NCBI GenBank assembly: GCA_023554445.1
Contig: JAMJQQ010000062.1
Location: 1-33,627, forward strand
Origin: Carthagonibacter metallireducens
GTDB lineage: Bacteria > Gemmatimonadota > Gemmatimonadetes > Palauibacterales > Palauibacteraceae
Reading direction: 5' to 3'
DNA: 33,627 nucleotides
How positions within the stretch are numbered: position 1 is the stretch's first letter; every line of letters begins with the position of its first letter. The position numbers and the translations under genes were made by a program. Positions 32,340 through 33,627 of this stretch are shown here, one piece after another. The notes under the pieces are model-generated. The model did no database searches. It saw nothing but the letters and a program-made list of their open reading frames with translations, and was not told where the DNA came from.

Positions 32340-33509
32340 TCAGGCATGGTCCAGGAGAGCTCCGTCGCTGATCCGCCAGCGGGCCAGCGCACCATCGCGG
32401 AACGGCATGTCGGCCGGCTTCGGCGCCGTGAAAAACACCTGACCACTCCGGCCCTCGTCCAGGAGGCGGAACACGCGCTCGGCACGTTCGCGGTCCAATT
32501 CCGCGAACACGTCGTCGAGCAAGTACACCGGATCCCTGCCATTCGCTTCGCGCAGGCTGTCCGCCTCCGTCAATCGCAAGGCGATGGCCGCGGTCCGCTT
32601 CTGACCTCCGGATCCGAAGCTGCGCAGGTCTCTCTCCGGGCCGTCTGAGTCAACTTCGGCCCGGATCGCCAGGTCGTCCCTGTGTGGGCCGACGGTCGTG
32701 AAGCCGCGACGGAAATCTCTCGTCCGACTCGCCTCGAGTCCGCTCCGGAATCTCATCTCCCAGCCAACGTCCTCCTGCGGCGCCGAAAGCGACGTCTCGT
32801 ATTCGAGCGAGGCCCCCGCTCCACCCGAGATCTGCTGGTGATAGCCCCGGAATCCATCGGCCCGGCGTCGAGCCCAACCGTCACGTGCGGCCATCAGCTT
32901 CGCGCCGGGAACGATCAGTCCTTCCGTCCAGGCATCGACCACTTCGTCGCGTCCCGCCCGCAGCGCCTCGTTGCGCTGCGCGAGGACCGCACGATACCGC
33001 TGGAGATCCGCCACGTAACCCGGCACCACCAGCGACAGGAGGATGTCCAGGAATCGACGCCGTCGGCCGGGCGACCCGGACACCAGACCCGCGTCATCGA
33101 GATCGAACACGACCGCGCCGAAGGCCCCGATCGCACCCGTGATCCGGTCCACTTCCGCCCCTTCGCGCTCTACCTTCTTTCGCCGGCCTGTCTTCTGAAA
33201 CGCCGCCGCCAGCTCCTCGGTCCCTCCGTCTCGCTGGATCGTCGCCTCGATCCGGAATACGTCTTCTCCGAACCTGATGAGATCCGAATCGCGAGCGCCC
33301 CGGAACGACCGGAACACCTCGAGATAGTAGATCGCCTCGAGCAGGTTCGTCTTGCCTGATCCGTTCGGCCCGATGATCATCGCGCCGGCCTCCGGCAGAT
33401 CCAGCCGGAGCTCCCGGAAGTTCCTGAAATCCCGGATCAGAAGGCGGTGGAGCGAGGCCGGCTCGGCCCGCTCCGCGACCTGGATCGAAGTACTGCTGGC
33501 GGTCTGCAT
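32340..33509 (-). CDS. recF: DNA replication and repair protein RecF
   Basis: The 389-residue SMC-like ATPase loads RecA at gaps. After a 20-residue N-terminal extension comes HRLLIRDFRNFRELRLDLP, then Walker A GPNGSGKT (47-54), DLDDAGLVSGSPGRRRRFLDILL, the signature SFGSGGQKRTAAIALRLTEA near 305 and Walker B VYLLDDVFAELD near 333. Start ATG 33509 has no visible Shine-Dalgarno sequence. It heads a tightly packed leftward group with DUF721, gyrB and thyX. dnaN, the usual upstream neighbour, is not seen in the last 118 bases of the window. Confidence 0.95.
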   Translation of the reverse strand: MQTASSTSIQVAERAEPASLHRLLIRDFRNFRELRLDLPEAGAMIIGPNGSGKTNLLEAIYYLEVFRSFRGARDSDLIRFGEDVFRIEATIQRDGGTEELAAAFQKTGRRKKVEREGAEVDRITGAIGAFGAVVFDLDDAGLVSGSPGRRRRFLDILLSLVVPGYVADLQRYRAVLAQRNEALRAGRDEVVDAWTEGLIVPGAKLMAARDGWARRRADGFRGYHQQISGGAGASLEYETSLSAPQEDVGWEMRFRSGLEASRTRDFRRGFTTVGPHRDDLAIRAEVDSDGPERDLRSFGSGGQKRTAAIALRLTEADSLREANGRDPVYLLDDVFAELDRERAERVFRLLDEGRSGQVFFTAPKPADMPFRDGALARWRISDGALLDHA

Positions 33510-33519
33510 ATATCACGTA

Positions 33520-33549
33520 AGAATAGCCCGGAACACCCCCGGAGCGCAA
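33520..33549 (-). promoter_or_regulatory. possible recF promoter, leaderless arrangement
   Basis: On the minus strand TTGCGC (33549-33544) and TATTCT (33525-33520) are spaced by 18 bases. The expected start of transcription would be within a few bases of the recF ATG at 33509, which has no ribosome site. This fits a leaderless mRNA but is only a consensus match. Confidence 0.35.
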
Positions 33550-33585
33550 CGCCCCAGGGGCTGAATTCGGGGCGGAGTTATGCGG

Positions 33586-33627
33586 ATGATCGTGGTTTCG
33601 ACGCCAGTGGGAGGTCAGCCTTGCCCG
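33586..33627 (+). CDS. possible start of a rightward gene, cut by window end
   Basis: ATG 33586 has GGAG (33574-33577) eight bases upstream and reads MIVVSTPVGGQPCP to the window edge without a stop. An alternative ATG is at 33580. Fourteen codons are too few to identify a family, and the call rests only on the ribosome site. Confidence 0.25.
   Translation, partial: MIVVSTPVGGQPCP

Noticed and set aside
33510..33627. End of dnaN or dnaA upstream of recF
   Set aside because: The leftward frames here give no DnaN- or DnaA-like C terminus; one has an early stop and another is just an extension of a shadow frame.

Overview
The window is dense, high-GC bacterial chromosome with almost no non-coding DNA. 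No gene-free stretch reaches 300 bases, and I see no rRNA, tRNA, CRISPR array, insertion sequence or phage gene. Two secreted GWxTD-like proteins, a Rho/GyrA/GyrB/RecF/DUF721 housekeeping set, ThyX instead of ThyA, and abundant GTG/TTG starts with GGAGG-type ribosome sites suggest a Gram-negative-type bacterium, probably Gemmatimonadota or a nearby phylum. This placement is an inference from gene content, not a phylogeny.

Left part (1-12870): the tail of a TolC-type outer-membrane channel, a MacA-like lipoprotein adaptor and a MacB-like FtsX permease without its ATPase; a small conserved protein (ASGCSID motif) and a patatin-like lipase; a leftward coupled pair made of a TIGR01777 SRPBCC-SDR protein and a DUF523-DUF1722 (TudS/RudS-type desulfidase) protein; then a rightward, translationally coupled RND efflux operon (pump, TolC channel, lipoprotein adaptor).

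Middle (12892-18710): a leftward run of six genes starts with an Mla-type lipid transporter (permease, ATPase, MCE substrate-binding protein). It continues through ssb, an atypical SDR lacking the catalytic Tyr, and a CDP-alcohol phosphatidyltransferase. A second MCE-like protein is read divergently from the permease. This part is mostly envelope-lipid handling.

Right part (18739-33627): rho starts a rightward group with a coupled 140-residue protein of unknown function and gyrA. A divergent 119-residue protein of unknown function lies upstream of rho. Facing gyrA is a long leftward series: recF, DUF721/DciA, gyrB and thyX, all tightly packed, then after a 134-base gap three exported proteins. 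The three share a C-terminal module, and two of them are tandem GWxTD-like paralogs with four aligned cysteines.

The least explained content is the three-gene exported paralog set, the divergent second MCE protein, the two small proteins around rho, and a perfect inverted repeat inside the presumed rho promoter. I found no clear evidence of a new defence or mobile system.
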